Assembly (NCBI GenBank): GCA_039934875.1
Contig: JBDTLH010000182.1
Coordinates: 1-24,642 of the forward strand
DNA length: 24,642 bases
Source of the DNA: JBDTLH01 sp039934875
GTDB taxonomy: Bacteria; Acidobacteriota; Terriglobia; Terriglobales; Acidobacteriaceae
Reading direction: 5' to 3'
Under the pieces are notes generated by a model. The model saw only the letters and a list, made by a program, of their open reading frames with translations. It was not told the DNA's origin and ran no database searches. Numbering within the stretch: the first letter of the stretch is position 1; each line of letters opens with the position of its first letter. Below, piece after piece: positions 14,491 to 21,600 of this stretch. Position numbers and translations under genes: made by a program.

Positions 14491-15363
14491 CTACAGCTGC
14501 AAGCCCTTCAAATACTCTCTAAACTCCGGCCCTAAATCGCCGCGCTTGAGCGCGTATTCGACGGTGGCTTCTAGGAATCCGAGCTTATCGCCGGCGTCGT
14601 GGCGTTTGCCTTCGAACTTGTAGCCATAGACAGCCTCCGACTGCAGCAGACGTTTTATTCCATCGGTAAGTTGCAACTCGCCGGCGGCGCCCAGGGGAGT
14701 CTTATCGAGCGCCTCGAAGATGGCGGGCGTGAGAATGTAACGTCCGATGATGGCGAGGTTGGAAGGGGCTTCATCGCGCTTCGGCTTCTCCACCATGTCC
14801 TTCACCTTGAAGAGGCGGTCGTTTCCGTTGACGGCTTGGGCGTCGATCACGCCGTAGGAGGAAATGGCGGGACCGTTCACTTCCATGGTGGCGAGGATGC
14901 TCGAGCCAGTCTCTTCATAGGCCTCGATCATCTGCCGCAGGCAGGGCTTCTCGGAATCGATCAGATCATCCGCCAGCAGCACGGCAAAGGGTTCGTTGCC
15001 CACCATTTCACGCGCCATGAGGACGGCATGACCCAATCCCATCGCCTCTTTTTGCCGCACATAGGCGACGTGGATCATGTCCGAGATCTGGCGCACGATG
15101 CCCAGCAACTCGTGCTTCGCCTTGGCCTCAAGCATCTTTTCAAGCTCATAGCTGTGGTCAAAGTGGTCTTCGATGGAGGTCTTGCCCCGCCCCGTGACGA
15201 TGATGATCTGGTCGCAGCCCGCGGCGAGCGCCTCTTCCACGCCGTACTGAATGAGGGGTTTATCGACGATGGGCAGCATCTCCTTGGGCATGGCTTTGGT
15301 GGCGGGAAGGAAGCGCGTGCCCAGGCCGGCGGCGGGGAATACTACTTTGCGAACTTTCATCAT
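14491..15363 (-). CDS. galU: UTP-glucose-1-phosphate uridylyltransferase
   Basis: Makes UDP-glucose from UTP and glucose-1-phosphate for polysaccharide and envelope synthesis. The 290-residue protein starts KVRKVVFPAAGLGTRFLPAT with the nucleotide-binding loop, then KAMPKEMLPIVDKPLIQY, EDHFDHSYELE, GLGHAVLMA and LLADDLI (metal-binding Asp region), VEKPKRDEAPSNLAIIGRYI, GELQLTDGI and YGYKFEGKRHDAGDKLGFLEA. This is the complete GalU pattern. Two adjacent ATG codons (15363 and 15360) could start it; no ribosome site is obvious for either. It lies downstream of the DUF885 gene on the same strand, with 137 bp containing short repeats between, and converges on the ABC-F gene. Confidence 0.95.
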   Translation of the reverse strand: MMKVRKVVFPAAGLGTRFLPATKAMPKEMLPIVDKPLIQYGVEEALAAGCDQIIIVTGRGKTSIEDHFDHSYELEKMLEAKAKHELLGIVRQISDMIHVAYVRQKEAMGLGHAVLMAREMVGNEPFAVLLADDLIDSEKPCLRQMIEAYEETGSSILATMEVNGPAISSYGVIDAQAVNGNDRLFKVKDMVEKPKRDEAPSNLAIIGRYILTPAIFEALDKTPLGAAGELQLTDGIKRLLQSEAVYGYKFEGKRHDAGDKLGFLEATVEYALKRGDLGPEFREYLKGLQL

Positions 15364-15409
15364 AAGGGGTACTGGGTATTGGCTTCTGCTTTCGTTGCGT
15401 TCTGACTTG

Positions 15410-15466
15410 AGCTACCAGCGGCCAGCTACCGGAAAGACTTTCTGGCGACTGGCGACTGGTGACCGT
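15410..15466. repeat. Short direct and inverted ACTGG/CCAG repeats in the DUF885-galU gap
   Basis: The stretch contains CTACCAGCGGCCAGCTACC followed by CTGGCGACTGGCGACTGGTG, i.e. a seven-base unit (CTGGCGA) repeated about three times and partly inverted with respect to the CCAG words before it. On the minus strand it reads CAGTCGCCAGTCGCCAG. It can form a weak hairpin. The role is unknown; such degenerate units are common in intergenic repeats. Confidence 0.45.
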
Positions 15467-15500
15467 TCTACATTAGATGCAAGAACACCGGGCACTCCCT

Positions 15501-17318
15501 CTACAATGTCGGACTGTCGTTCCCCAGCATATTGCGGCGGATGATTTTGATCGGCGGGAAGCCCTGTTTGAGGATGTCGTCGTGGAATTTCTGCAACGAG
15601 AAATTCTTTTCGCCGACTTTCTTCGCGTAGTCGGCGCGCAGCTTGAGGATTTCGAGCTTGCCCAACGTGTAATAGAGATAGGTGGGATCGCTGGTGCCGC
15701 GCTTGGTCTCGCGCTCGGCGTAAGCGCGCGGCTGGTAGCCCTCTTTCACGAAGAAATCCACGCCCTGATCGAAGGTCATCTTGCCGCGATGCATTTGCAG
15801 ACCGACGATCCACCGGGCGTTGCGCAACAGCGCATCCTGCAACTGGCCGAGCCGCGCCTTCAAAAACGCCGGGTCAGAGGAGACCTCTTTGCCGCTGCCG
15901 TCTTTGCTGTCATAACCTTCATCCAGCATCATCTGCTCGGTGTAGTGCGCCCAGCCTTCAGCATTCGACGCGCAGCCCAGCAATTTGCGGGTCTTCGACA
16001 GGTTAGGCGCCACCTGCAACCACAAAAATTGCGTGTAGTGTCCGGGATAGACCTCGTGGATTGAAGTCGAGATAATGGTGCCGCGATTGACCCCTTCGAG
16101 CATCTCTTCCTGCTCCTGGGCGCTCATCTTCGGGTCCGGCAGGGTGACGTTGAAGTAGGCCTCCTTGGCGACCTTTTCATAAGGGCCGGGCGTATCCATG
16201 GAGGCGGAGGTGAGGGCGCGCGCGAACGGCGGCGTCTCTTCGACAATCGGACGCACCTCAGAAGGAATGGTGACGATATGTTTCTGCTGAATAAACGTGA
16301 CCAGCCCATTGAGGGTAGCGCGGAAGCTCTCGAGCAAATCATCGGCGGCCGGGTGGTCTTTCGATATCTGGTCCAGTATCTGCGCGGGCGTCTTGCTGGG
16401 ATCGAGTTTGTAGGCGACCTCTTTGAAATGCTGCTGGTTCTTGCGCAGGTCCGCCAAGCCGATGTCATAGAGACGGTCGAGATCAATATCCACCATCTCG
16501 TTGTAGAGCAGCTTCTTGCGGAAGTTGTCGGCGCCGATACGGAAGTCTCCGTTGGAGCGCGGCAGCAGATCTTTCTTCAGCCAATCGAGATATGATTCGA
16601 GTGACGCGATCACGGCGGCATTGGATTTATCGAACTCGGCGCGCACATCCGGATCTTTCGCGTCCTTAAATGCTTCGGGAACGTCGTGCTGAAAGAAGCT
16701 GATGATGCCTGGCACTTGATCGATCGCGACCTGTGTATAAACCTTCGGAGCACCTTTCAAATTAGCGCGCGCGGCGTCGAATACGGCGGGCATCTGCCGC
16801 TCCCGCGCCACCAGCGATTTCAACCGGTTGTCCGGGGTATCGAACTTGCGCGACATAATGGTGAATGCGCTGCCGGCGATGCCGCTCGAATAAAGGTCGG
16901 CATTCTTCTCCCAACCGCGAATGTTCTCGAATTCCAGCAGCCGCGAATTAATGTCGTCCATCAACAGCGCGTGGTCTGCCTGTGCGGTGGAGTCGCCGTG
17001 AGAGAGGGCCATATCCTGCGCTGCGAACTCCTGCTTGAACTTCTTGAGCAATGCGATCTGCCTCTCGATGGAGGCGCGCGAGTAGTTCTCGAGCTTGACG
17101 TCGTATTGATGAAAGCCCGCCGAGGTTCCAGCAGTGGGATTGTAGGCGAAGAAATATTCGTCGAAGTAGCGGTCGGCGAGTTGATTGAGGTCCTGCGGTT
17201 GGCTCACGGTGGAAACGTCCTTGGGGGAAGAATCGTGGAAGGGCTTCTGATCTGGCGATTGTGCGGTTGCGGTGATGACGAAGCAAAAGATGATGAGTGT
17301 TGCTGAGAATATCCGCAT
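15501..17318 (-). CDS. Secreted DUF885 family protein (putative zinc metallohydrolase)
   Basis: A 605-residue exported protein. The signal peptide covers residues 1-19 with a likely cleavage at ATA-Q20. The mature part begins with DLNQLADRYFDEYFFAYNPTAGTSAGFHQYD, the usual N-terminus of DUF885. The family metal motif HEVYPGHY is at residues 421-428, and EGWAHYTEQMM with the second Glu ligand starts at 454, the HExxxGH...E arrangement of a zinc peptidase. The substrate is unknown; it probably acts outside the cytoplasmic membrane. The ATG at 17318 has GGAGG seven bases upstream and a TACAAT box 26 bases upstream, so unlike several neighbours this gene has a normal leader. It is downstream of thiL on the same strand. 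Confidence 0.88.
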   Translation of the reverse strand: MRIFSATLIIFCFVITATAQSPDQKPFHDSSPKDVSTVSQPQDLNQLADRYFDEYFFAYNPTAGTSAGFHQYDVKLENYSRASIERQIALLKKFKQEFAAQDMALSHGDSTAQADHALLMDDINSRLLEFENIRGWEKNADLYSSGIAGSAFTIMSRKFDTPDNRLKSLVARERQMPAVFDAARANLKGAPKVYTQVAIDQVPGIISFFQHDVPEAFKDAKDPDVRAEFDKSNAAVIASLESYLDWLKKDLLPRSNGDFRIGADNFRKKLLYNEMVDIDLDRLYDIGLADLRKNQQHFKEVAYKLDPSKTPAQILDQISKDHPAADDLLESFRATLNGLVTFIQQKHIVTIPSEVRPIVEETPPFARALTSASMDTPGPYEKVAKEAYFNVTLPDPKMSAQEQEEMLEGVNRGTIISTSIHEVYPGHYTQFLWLQVAPNLSKTRKLLGCASNAEGWAHYTEQMMLDEGYDSKDGSGKEVSSDPAFLKARLGQLQDALLRNARWIVGLQMHRGKMTFDQGVDFFVKEGYQPRAYAERETKRGTSDPTYLYYTLGKLEILKLRADYAKKVGEKNFSLQKFHDDILKQGFPPIKIIRRNMLGNDSPTL

Positions 17319-17325
17319 TGCGAAG

Positions 17326-17350
17326 CCTCCGAGGTTGATCTGATATTGTA
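17326..17350 (-). promoter_or_regulatory. Promoter -10 box and ribosome site of the DUF885 gene
   Basis: On the minus strand TACAAT (17350-17345) is followed by a short leader with GGAGG (17330-17326) seven bases before the ATG at 17318. This gene is a useful contrast with the nearby genes where the same box directly abuts the start codon. Confidence 0.5.
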
Positions 17351-17366
17351 CCGGAGTTGCCCCTGG

Positions 17367-18299
17367 CTATCGCGTCAAGTCGCGATGCTCCCAGCCGAGC
17401 GGCGGCAGTGGAGAAAGCTTGCCGTATTTCATAATGAGCACCGGGGCCTGCTTGCGGGACACGATCTCCCCGATCAGGCGAATGGCAGTCGCGCCGATGT
17501 GACCTGGTACTCGCGACCTGGGAGGAGCGGTGAAAAGGAGCTGATAGTCTTCGCCGCCATGCAAAGCATCTTCGAGCGTTGCGGACGGCGCGATCGGAAG
17601 CCGCTCGATGTCAACCACGGCAGAGACCTTGCTGGCATTGCATAGATGCGCGAGATCGACGGAAAGGCCATCGCTGGTATCGATCATTGCAGAGGCCAGG
17701 CGGCGCAGCCTCTGCCCCGCCTGCAATTGCGGCTGTGGCAGATAGCGTCGCTGGTCCGCCGCTCCGGCCAATAGCCGTTGCAATTCGGAATGCGCACGCC
17801 CTAGTGAGTTGGTGACGTACAGGAGATCTCCGCTCTGGGCGCCCGAGCGAAGCACGGCCATTTTGCGGGGCGCGCTTCCCACCAGCACAATGTCGGCAAT
17901 GATCTGATCAGGAGAGGCCGAGGTATCGCCGCCGGCGAGCGGCATCCCGTATTTTCCGCAAGATGCGACAACGCCATTGAAGAAGCCGCTGATCCAGCGT
18001 CGCGGCGTGCCTTTCGGGACCGCTAGGGACAAGAACGCCGCAACGGGAGCGCCCCCCATCGCAGCAATATCACTGAGCCCGCGGGTGATGCAGATACCTC
18101 CGGCAGCTTGCGGCGACTGCCATTCACGGCGGAAGTGGATGCCTTCGATAAACAGGTCGGTGGTGACCAGCATCTCGTGGCCGGAAGGCAAACCAAGCAC
18201 CGCGCAATCATCGCCAATTCCGATGCGCAGTGGGCCAACCCGCATGCCGGACGTGCGTTTGCGAATGTCGCCAATCAACTCCCGCTCGCCGTTGCCCAT
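17367..18299 (-). CDS. thiL: Thiamine-monophosphate kinase
   Basis: Phosphorylates thiamine monophosphate to the active cofactor thiamine diphosphate. The 310-residue protein has the PurM-like pattern of ThiL: ERELIGDIRKR at the start, GIGDDCAVL with the magnesium-binding acidic pair, VTTDLFIEGIHFRREW, GLSDIAAMGGAPVAAFLSLAVP, MPLAGGDTSASP, MIDTSDGLSVDLAHLC and HGGEDYQLLFTAP. The ATG at 18299 is fixed by the family start MGNGERELI and by a TACAAT box exactly six bases upstream. It lies 19 bp after the REC-histidine kinase gene on the same strand. No TPP riboswitch is present, and the apparent lack of a leader would leave no room for one. Confidence 0.94.
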   Translation of the reverse strand: MGNGERELIGDIRKRTSGMRVGPLRIGIGDDCAVLGLPSGHEMLVTTDLFIEGIHFRREWQSPQAAGGICITRGLSDIAAMGGAPVAAFLSLAVPKGTPRRWISGFFNGVVASCGKYGMPLAGGDTSASPDQIIADIVLVGSAPRKMAVLRSGAQSGDLLYVTNSLGRAHSELQRLLAGAADQRRYLPQPQLQAGQRLRRLASAMIDTSDGLSVDLAHLCNASKVSAVVDIERLPIAPSATLEDALHGGEDYQLLFTAPPRSRVPGHIGATAIRLIGEIVSRKQAPVLIMKYGKLSPLPPLGWEHRDLTR

Positions 18300-18305
18300 G
18301 CCGCG

Positions 18306-18311
18306 ATTGTA
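18306..18311 (-). promoter_or_regulatory. -10 box of thiL, likely leaderless transcript
   Basis: On the minus strand TACAAT is followed by CGCGGC and the ATG of thiL, with no room for a ribosome binding site. A TTGAGC lies 21 bases further upstream, similar to the spacing seen at the MBL-fold gene. Confidence 0.5.
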
Positions 18312-18318
18312 AGCGGAA

Positions 18319-19521
18319 TCAGGCGTTTACGCGCTCAAGGCGGTAGCCGGTCGAGACACCCTGTTGCGGGCCGCCGCTTTGCACCCGAGGCCGCATCTCG
18401 TTGGGAAGAAAGATGCTGAACACGGTCCCATGATGCTCCCGCATGGTGCTCGACCACACCTGCAGATCGCCGCCGTATTTGCGCAGAATGCCCCGGCTGA
18501 CCCACAGGCCAAGGCCGGTGCCCTTCTGGCCCTTGGTAGTAAAAAAGGGCTCGCCGATCTGACGTAGCTTTTCGGCGGGGATACCTGCCCCGGTGTCCGC
18601 GATTACGATGCGTATGCCGGTAAGGCTTGCATGGCTCCACTTGCGCGTCTCGTAAACGTGCACGGTAAGCGTTCCGCCGGGCTGCATGGCCTCAATCGCA
18701 TTCACAATCAGGTTCGAGAGCACCTGGCGCATCTCTCCGGGATAGACCAGGAGCGTACCCGAGAAGTCAAAACGGCGGCGCACCACAATTCTGTTTTCCA
18801 TCAGCTTCCGGCGATAGAGCGAGAGTACCTCTTCCAATAGCTCTTCTGGCTTCTGCCGCTCTGGCGCGCTCGCCTCGCGATAGAAGCTTAGGGTCTGGCG
18901 GCTGATCTCAACTACACGGTCCATCTCCTTCTCCGCCATGCCCAGATAAGTCAATGCATCGGCGCTCAGACTGCCCTCGTGGCGCAGTAGATATAGCAGG
19001 TTTGAGATTGCAGCCAATGGGTTATTGATCTCATGGGTAATCATCCCGGAGAGCCGCCCGATGGTGACCATCTTCTGGCTTTCGCGGATCTGTTCCGCGG
19101 CCTGGTGCAACTGCTGCCGTGAGCGGAAATCCCGCGCGTTCTCATGCCTCTCCTGCAGAGCTGTTGTGACCGCCGGGCCCAAGCGTGCCAGTTCGGATTT
19201 CAAAACGTAGTCGCTCGCCCCCGATTGGATCGCCCGCACCGCCGCCGCATCCCCCTTGGGCTCGCTCACCAGGATGGCGGGAATGCGGCCAGCATCCCCG
19301 GATACGTTCTGCAACCACAGCAGCGCCTGCATCGCCTCCCCGTCAGTGCGCCCATAATCCATGATGACTAGTTGTGGAAGGCTGCTCTTCAGCGCCGCAA
19401 AAAATTCACGGCTAGTTCTCGCCTGTTGCCAGTGCACGTCTAACCCGCTTGCGGAGAGCGCGATTTGGAGGTTGCGCAGGTCGCTATCATCAGGCTCGAA
19501 AGCTAGGACTTGAATGCTCAT
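18319..19521 (-). CDS. Receiver domain-histidine kinase fusion protein
   Basis: A 400-residue soluble two-component protein. Residues 1-120 are a receiver domain (acidic EPDDSD near the start, phospho-acceptor Asp55 in LVIMDYG, and conserved Lys in SDYVLKSEL). A short coiled linker leads to the histidine kinase core: H-box GRLSGMITHEINNPLAAISN with His163, N-box VLSNLIVNAIEAM, then IADTGAGIP, GEPFFTTKGQKGTGLGL and a final strand TVFSIFLP. There are no membrane segments, so it is probably driven by phosphorylation of its receiver from another kinase. No partner regulator is in the window. The ATG at 19521 lacks a ribosome site but is preceded by TTTATAAA. The C-terminal ~25 residues lie outside known domains. 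Confidence 0.88.
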   Translation of the reverse strand: MSIQVLAFEPDDSDLRNLQIALSASGLDVHWQQARTSREFFAALKSSLPQLVIMDYGRTDGEAMQALLWLQNVSGDAGRIPAILVSEPKGDAAAVRAIQSGASDYVLKSELARLGPAVTTALQERHENARDFRSRQQLHQAAEQIRESQKMVTIGRLSGMITHEINNPLAAISNLLYLLRHEGSLSADALTYLGMAEKEMDRVVEISRQTLSFYREASAPERQKPEELLEEVLSLYRRKLMENRIVVRRRFDFSGTLLVYPGEMRQVLSNLIVNAIEAMQPGGTLTVHVYETRKWSHASLTGIRIVIADTGAGIPAEKLRQIGEPFFTTKGQKGTGLGLWVSRGILRKYGGDLQVWSSTMREHHGTVFSIFLPNEMRPRVQSGGPQQGVSTGYRLERVNA

Positions 19522-19536
19522 TGTTTATAAAATCAC

Positions 19537-19557
19537 GTGCCGCTCCATCGCTGGCAC
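19537..19557. promoter_or_regulatory. Inverted repeat GTGCC-N11-GGCAC upstream of the REC-kinase gene
   Basis: Perfect five-base arms with an 11-base spacer, about 16-36 bases before the ATG of the REC-kinase gene, also overlapping a CACGTG word. It could be a protein-binding operator. Arms this short can occur by chance. Confidence 0.25.
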
Positions 19558-19753
19558 ATTCTGATACACAGACACCTATTGGTTCTTAGATACCTCCTCT
19601 TGGGACGGTGTCGCCCACGCTTCTCGACAAATAGCATCGCGGAAGGTGAATTCGTCAAAAAATTAAGGAGTCTCTGAATTAACGATAAGTGCCACATTCC
19701 TCAGTTGCTGCTCCTTGCAGGCGAAGAATGGGACCTAGGCTGGAGCCACCTGT

Positions 19754-19759
19754 TACGCT
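19754..19759 (+). promoter_or_regulatory. -10 box of rlmH, likely leaderless transcript
   Basis: TACGCT is followed by six bases (GGGCGC) and the ATG at 19766. The 6-base gap places the transcription start at the start codon. Confidence 0.4.
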
Positions 19760-19765
19760 GGGCGC

Positions 19766-20221
19766 ATGAAAGTCCATCTCGCCTGGATTGCCGCCCGGCC
19801 CGGTCGCGGCAAAGAGCCTGCGCTCACGAAACTCGCGAACGAGTTCCTTGACCGCGCCCGTGCGTATGCAGACATCGGCGTGATCGAAGCCGCGGACGAA
19901 GAGCACCTGTTCAAAAGCGTCCCGCGGCTTGCCGGCAGGACCCAGCCGCATCTCGTCCTGCTCGACAGCAGTGGCAAGCAGCGCAGCTCGGAGCAGATTG
20001 CGGAACTGATCGGCAAGGCGCGCGACCACTCCGTTCAGCATCTCGTCTTCGCGATCGGCGGCGCGAATGGCTGGACCGCGGCTTCGCTGCAGCGCGCTTC
20101 AGAGGTGCTCTCGCTGGGCACGATGACCCTTCCGCACGAGCTGGCGCGGCTGGTTCTCGCCGAACAGATCTATCGCGCATTTACAATATTGGCAGGGCAC
20201 CCTTACCACTCAGGGCATTGA
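19766..20221 (+). CDS. rlmH: 23S rRNA (pseudouridine1915-N3)-methyltransferase RlmH
   Basis: A 151-residue SPOUT methyltransferase that methylates a pseudouridine in helix 69 of 23S rRNA on assembled ribosomes. Visible family features are LVLLDSSGKQRSSEQIAELI in the middle, FAIGGANGW as the SAM-binding knot loop, the LSLGTMTLPHELARLVLAEQ segment, and the C-terminal IYRAFTILAGHPYHSGH, whose YH end binds the rRNA. The length matches the family. The start at 19766 gives the typical MKVHLAWI opening. No rsfS or other usual neighbour is seen; the next gene, a MNT nucleotidyltransferase, starts 14 bases after the stop, with its likely -10 box inside the end of rlmH. Confidence 0.92.
   Translation: MKVHLAWIAARPGRGKEPALTKLANEFLDRARAYADIGVIEAADEEHLFKSVPRLAGRTQPHLVLLDSSGKQRSSEQIAELIGKARDHSVQHLVFAIGGANGWTAASLQRASEVLSLGTMTLPHELARLVLAEQIYRAFTILAGHPYHSGH
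20182..20187 (+). promoter_or_regulatory. Candidate -10 box of the MNT-HEPN-cobO operon, inside the 3' end of rlmH
   Basis: TACAAT lies about 49 bases before the MNT start, within the last codons of rlmH. The gene also has a GGGAG ribosome site five bases before its ATG, so it would have a normal leader. No good -35 is visible. Confidence 0.3.
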
Positions 20222-20235
20222 CTTTTGGGAGAAAG

Positions 20236-20571
20236 ATGGAAATCGATCAGAGAACGGTCGTCGACGAGGCGCTGATTCAGGATGTGACCCAGCGCATCAT
20301 GGAAAATTTCCATCCGAAAAACATCATCCTCTTTGGCAGCCATGCGCGCGGCGATGCCGGGGCGGACAGCGATCTGGACCTGATCGTAGTGATGAACTCG
20401 GAGAAGCCGTTTGTTGAGCGGAACTTGGCAGTGCGTCGGCTCTTTGGCCTTCGGCATTGGTCGATGGATCTGGTAGTGTACACGCCAGAAGAATTTGAGC
20501 GCGGGCTGCACACCATCGGACATCTGCCTTCCATGATTGCGCGGGAAATGCGAGTGCTGTATGGAAGCTAA
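20236..20571 (+). CDS. MNT-type nucleotidyltransferase (antitoxin-like)
   Basis: A 111-residue minimal nucleotidyltransferase. The active-site pattern is complete: ILFGSHARGDAGADSDLDLI holds GS and the DxD metal pair, and a third acidic residue is in SMDLVVYTPEEF. In MNT-HEPN pairs the MNT protein is the antitoxin, in some cases by transferring AMP to the HEPN toxin. The ATG at 20236 has GGGAG five bases upstream; the ATG at 20218 is upstream of that site and less likely. The gene overlaps the following HEPN gene by 11 bases. The sequence of this pair is somewhat less GC-rich than its neighbours, in line with later acquisition. The antitoxin role is inferred from the pairing. Confidence 0.85.
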   Translation: MEIDQRTVVDEALIQDVTQRIMENFHPKNIILFGSHARGDAGADSDLDLIVVMNSEKPFVERNLAVRRLFGLRHWSMDLVVYTPEEFERGLHTIGHLPSMIAREMRVLYGS

Positions 20572-20947
20572 GGACCCGTATATTTGGATGAAATACGCTG
20601 AGGCGGACATGAAAACAGCGCTTGTGCTCGCCGGAATGAGTGATCTGTCAGGGCAGGTCATCTTCCATGCCCTGCAAGCTGCAGGAAAATCGCTGAAGGC
20701 GCTCATTATCGAGCAAGGGATTAACCCTAAAAAGACCCGCGATCTTTCATCTTTGATCGCTGATCTTGCTACCCAGTTTCCTGAACTGGTGCAGTTTGTC
20801 CCTAAGGCCGTCAAACTTACCTCGCTTTATACCTCCACCCGCTATCCCGTGAATTTGCAATTCCCGCAGGGCGAGTCTGTGGACGATTTTATTTTGCTGG
20901 CCGGGCAGCTACTTAAGTTTGCCAAAGACCGGATCGCGAAGCCATGA
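20561..20947 (+). CDS. HEPN domain protein (toxin-like partner of the MNT protein)
   Basis: A 128-residue all-helical HEPN domain protein. It shows WMKYAEADMKTALVLAG, then VIFHALQAAGKSLKALIIEQ (the usual form is FHAQQAAEKALKALL), KTRDLSSLIADL and STRYPVN. HEPN proteins paired with MNT partners are often RNases blocked by the partner. In this family the third segment commonly reads THDL; here the His is Arg (TRDL), and no clear Rx4-6H RNase motif is visible, so toxicity is doubtful. The ATG at 20561 lies inside the end of the MNT gene, and the stop overlaps the cobO start by four bases (ATGA), so all three genes are translationally coupled. Confidence 0.82.
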   Translation: MEAKDPYIWMKYAEADMKTALVLAGMSDLSGQVIFHALQAAGKSLKALIIEQGINPKKTRDLSSLIADLATQFPELVQFVPKAVKLTSLYTSTRYPVNLQFPQGESVDDFILLAGQLLKFAKDRIAKP

Positions 20948-21480
20948 ACGACGTACGCCGCGGTCTCATCATCGTGAACACCGGCCCGGGCAAGGGTAAG
21001 ACCACCGCCGCTATGGGCACGGCCTTTCGCGCGGTTGGCAATGGCATGAGAGTGTTGATGCTGCAGTTTCTCAAAGGCTCATGGCACTACGGAGAGCTGG
21101 ACGCCGCCAAAGCCTTCGGCGACAACTTCGTGATGAAACAGATGGGCCGCGGCTTCGTCAAAGTCGGCGGTGCCGAGACCGATCCCGAGGACGTCAAGCT
21201 GGTCGAAGAGGCATGGGAAGAATCCCGCCAGGAGATCCTCTCCGGAAAATGGGACCTCATCATCCTCGACGAGATCAACTACGCCATCAGCTACGGTATG
21301 CTCGATCCGAAGAAGGTCGTGGAGGCGCTGGAGCAGCGTCCGCCCATGCTGCACGTGATTCTCACCGGACGCAATGCCCATCCCAGCATCATCGAAGCCG
21401 CTGATACGGTCACCGAAATGAAACAGACCAAGCACGCCTATGAAAAGGGAATATTGGCGCAACGGGGTATTGAGTACTGA
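20944..21480 (+). CDS. cobO: Corrinoid adenosyltransferase CobO/BtuR
   Basis: Transfers the adenosyl group of ATP to cob(I)alamin or cobinamide to make the coenzyme B12 form. The 178-residue protein has the modified P-loop GPGKGKTTAAMGTAFRAVG, then VLMLQFLKGSWHYGE, WDLIILDEINYAISYGML with the Walker B-like acidic residues, and VILTGRNAHPSIIEAADTVTEM near the end. This is the standard CobO (CobA-type) layout. The start overlaps the HEPN stop by four bases. No other cobalamin biosynthesis gene and no cobalamin riboswitch is in the window, so a role in salvage of imported corrinoid is likely. Identification is firm; the link to the toxin-like pair is probably only transcriptional. Confidence 0.93.
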   Translation: MNDVRRGLIIVNTGPGKGKTTAAMGTAFRAVGNGMRVLMLQFLKGSWHYGELDAAKAFGDNFVMKQMGRGFVKVGGAETDPEDVKLVEEAWEESRQEILSGKWDLIILDEINYAISYGMLDPKKVVEALEQRPPMLHVILTGRNAHPSIIEAADTVTEMKQTKHAYEKGILAQRGIEY

Positions 21481-21600
21481 ACATAGTGCGGAAACACCGG
21501 ACTTGGGGAGCCCCAACGCTCCAGCCGCTGGATAATCATTGAAAATATCAGGGCCGGTTGAGCGCGGGACGAATACGCTCGCGACTTTTTCCAAACACGG

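Noticed and set aside
19551..19566. TGGCAC at 19552-19557 as half of a sigma54 promoter
   Set aside because: No TTGC or GC element follows at the required spacing, and it is 200 bp from the next plus-strand start.
21505..21518. TTGGGGAGCCCCAA palindrome between cobO and the pseudokinase gene as a terminator
   Set aside because: The loop would be only two bases and no U-run follows on either strand.
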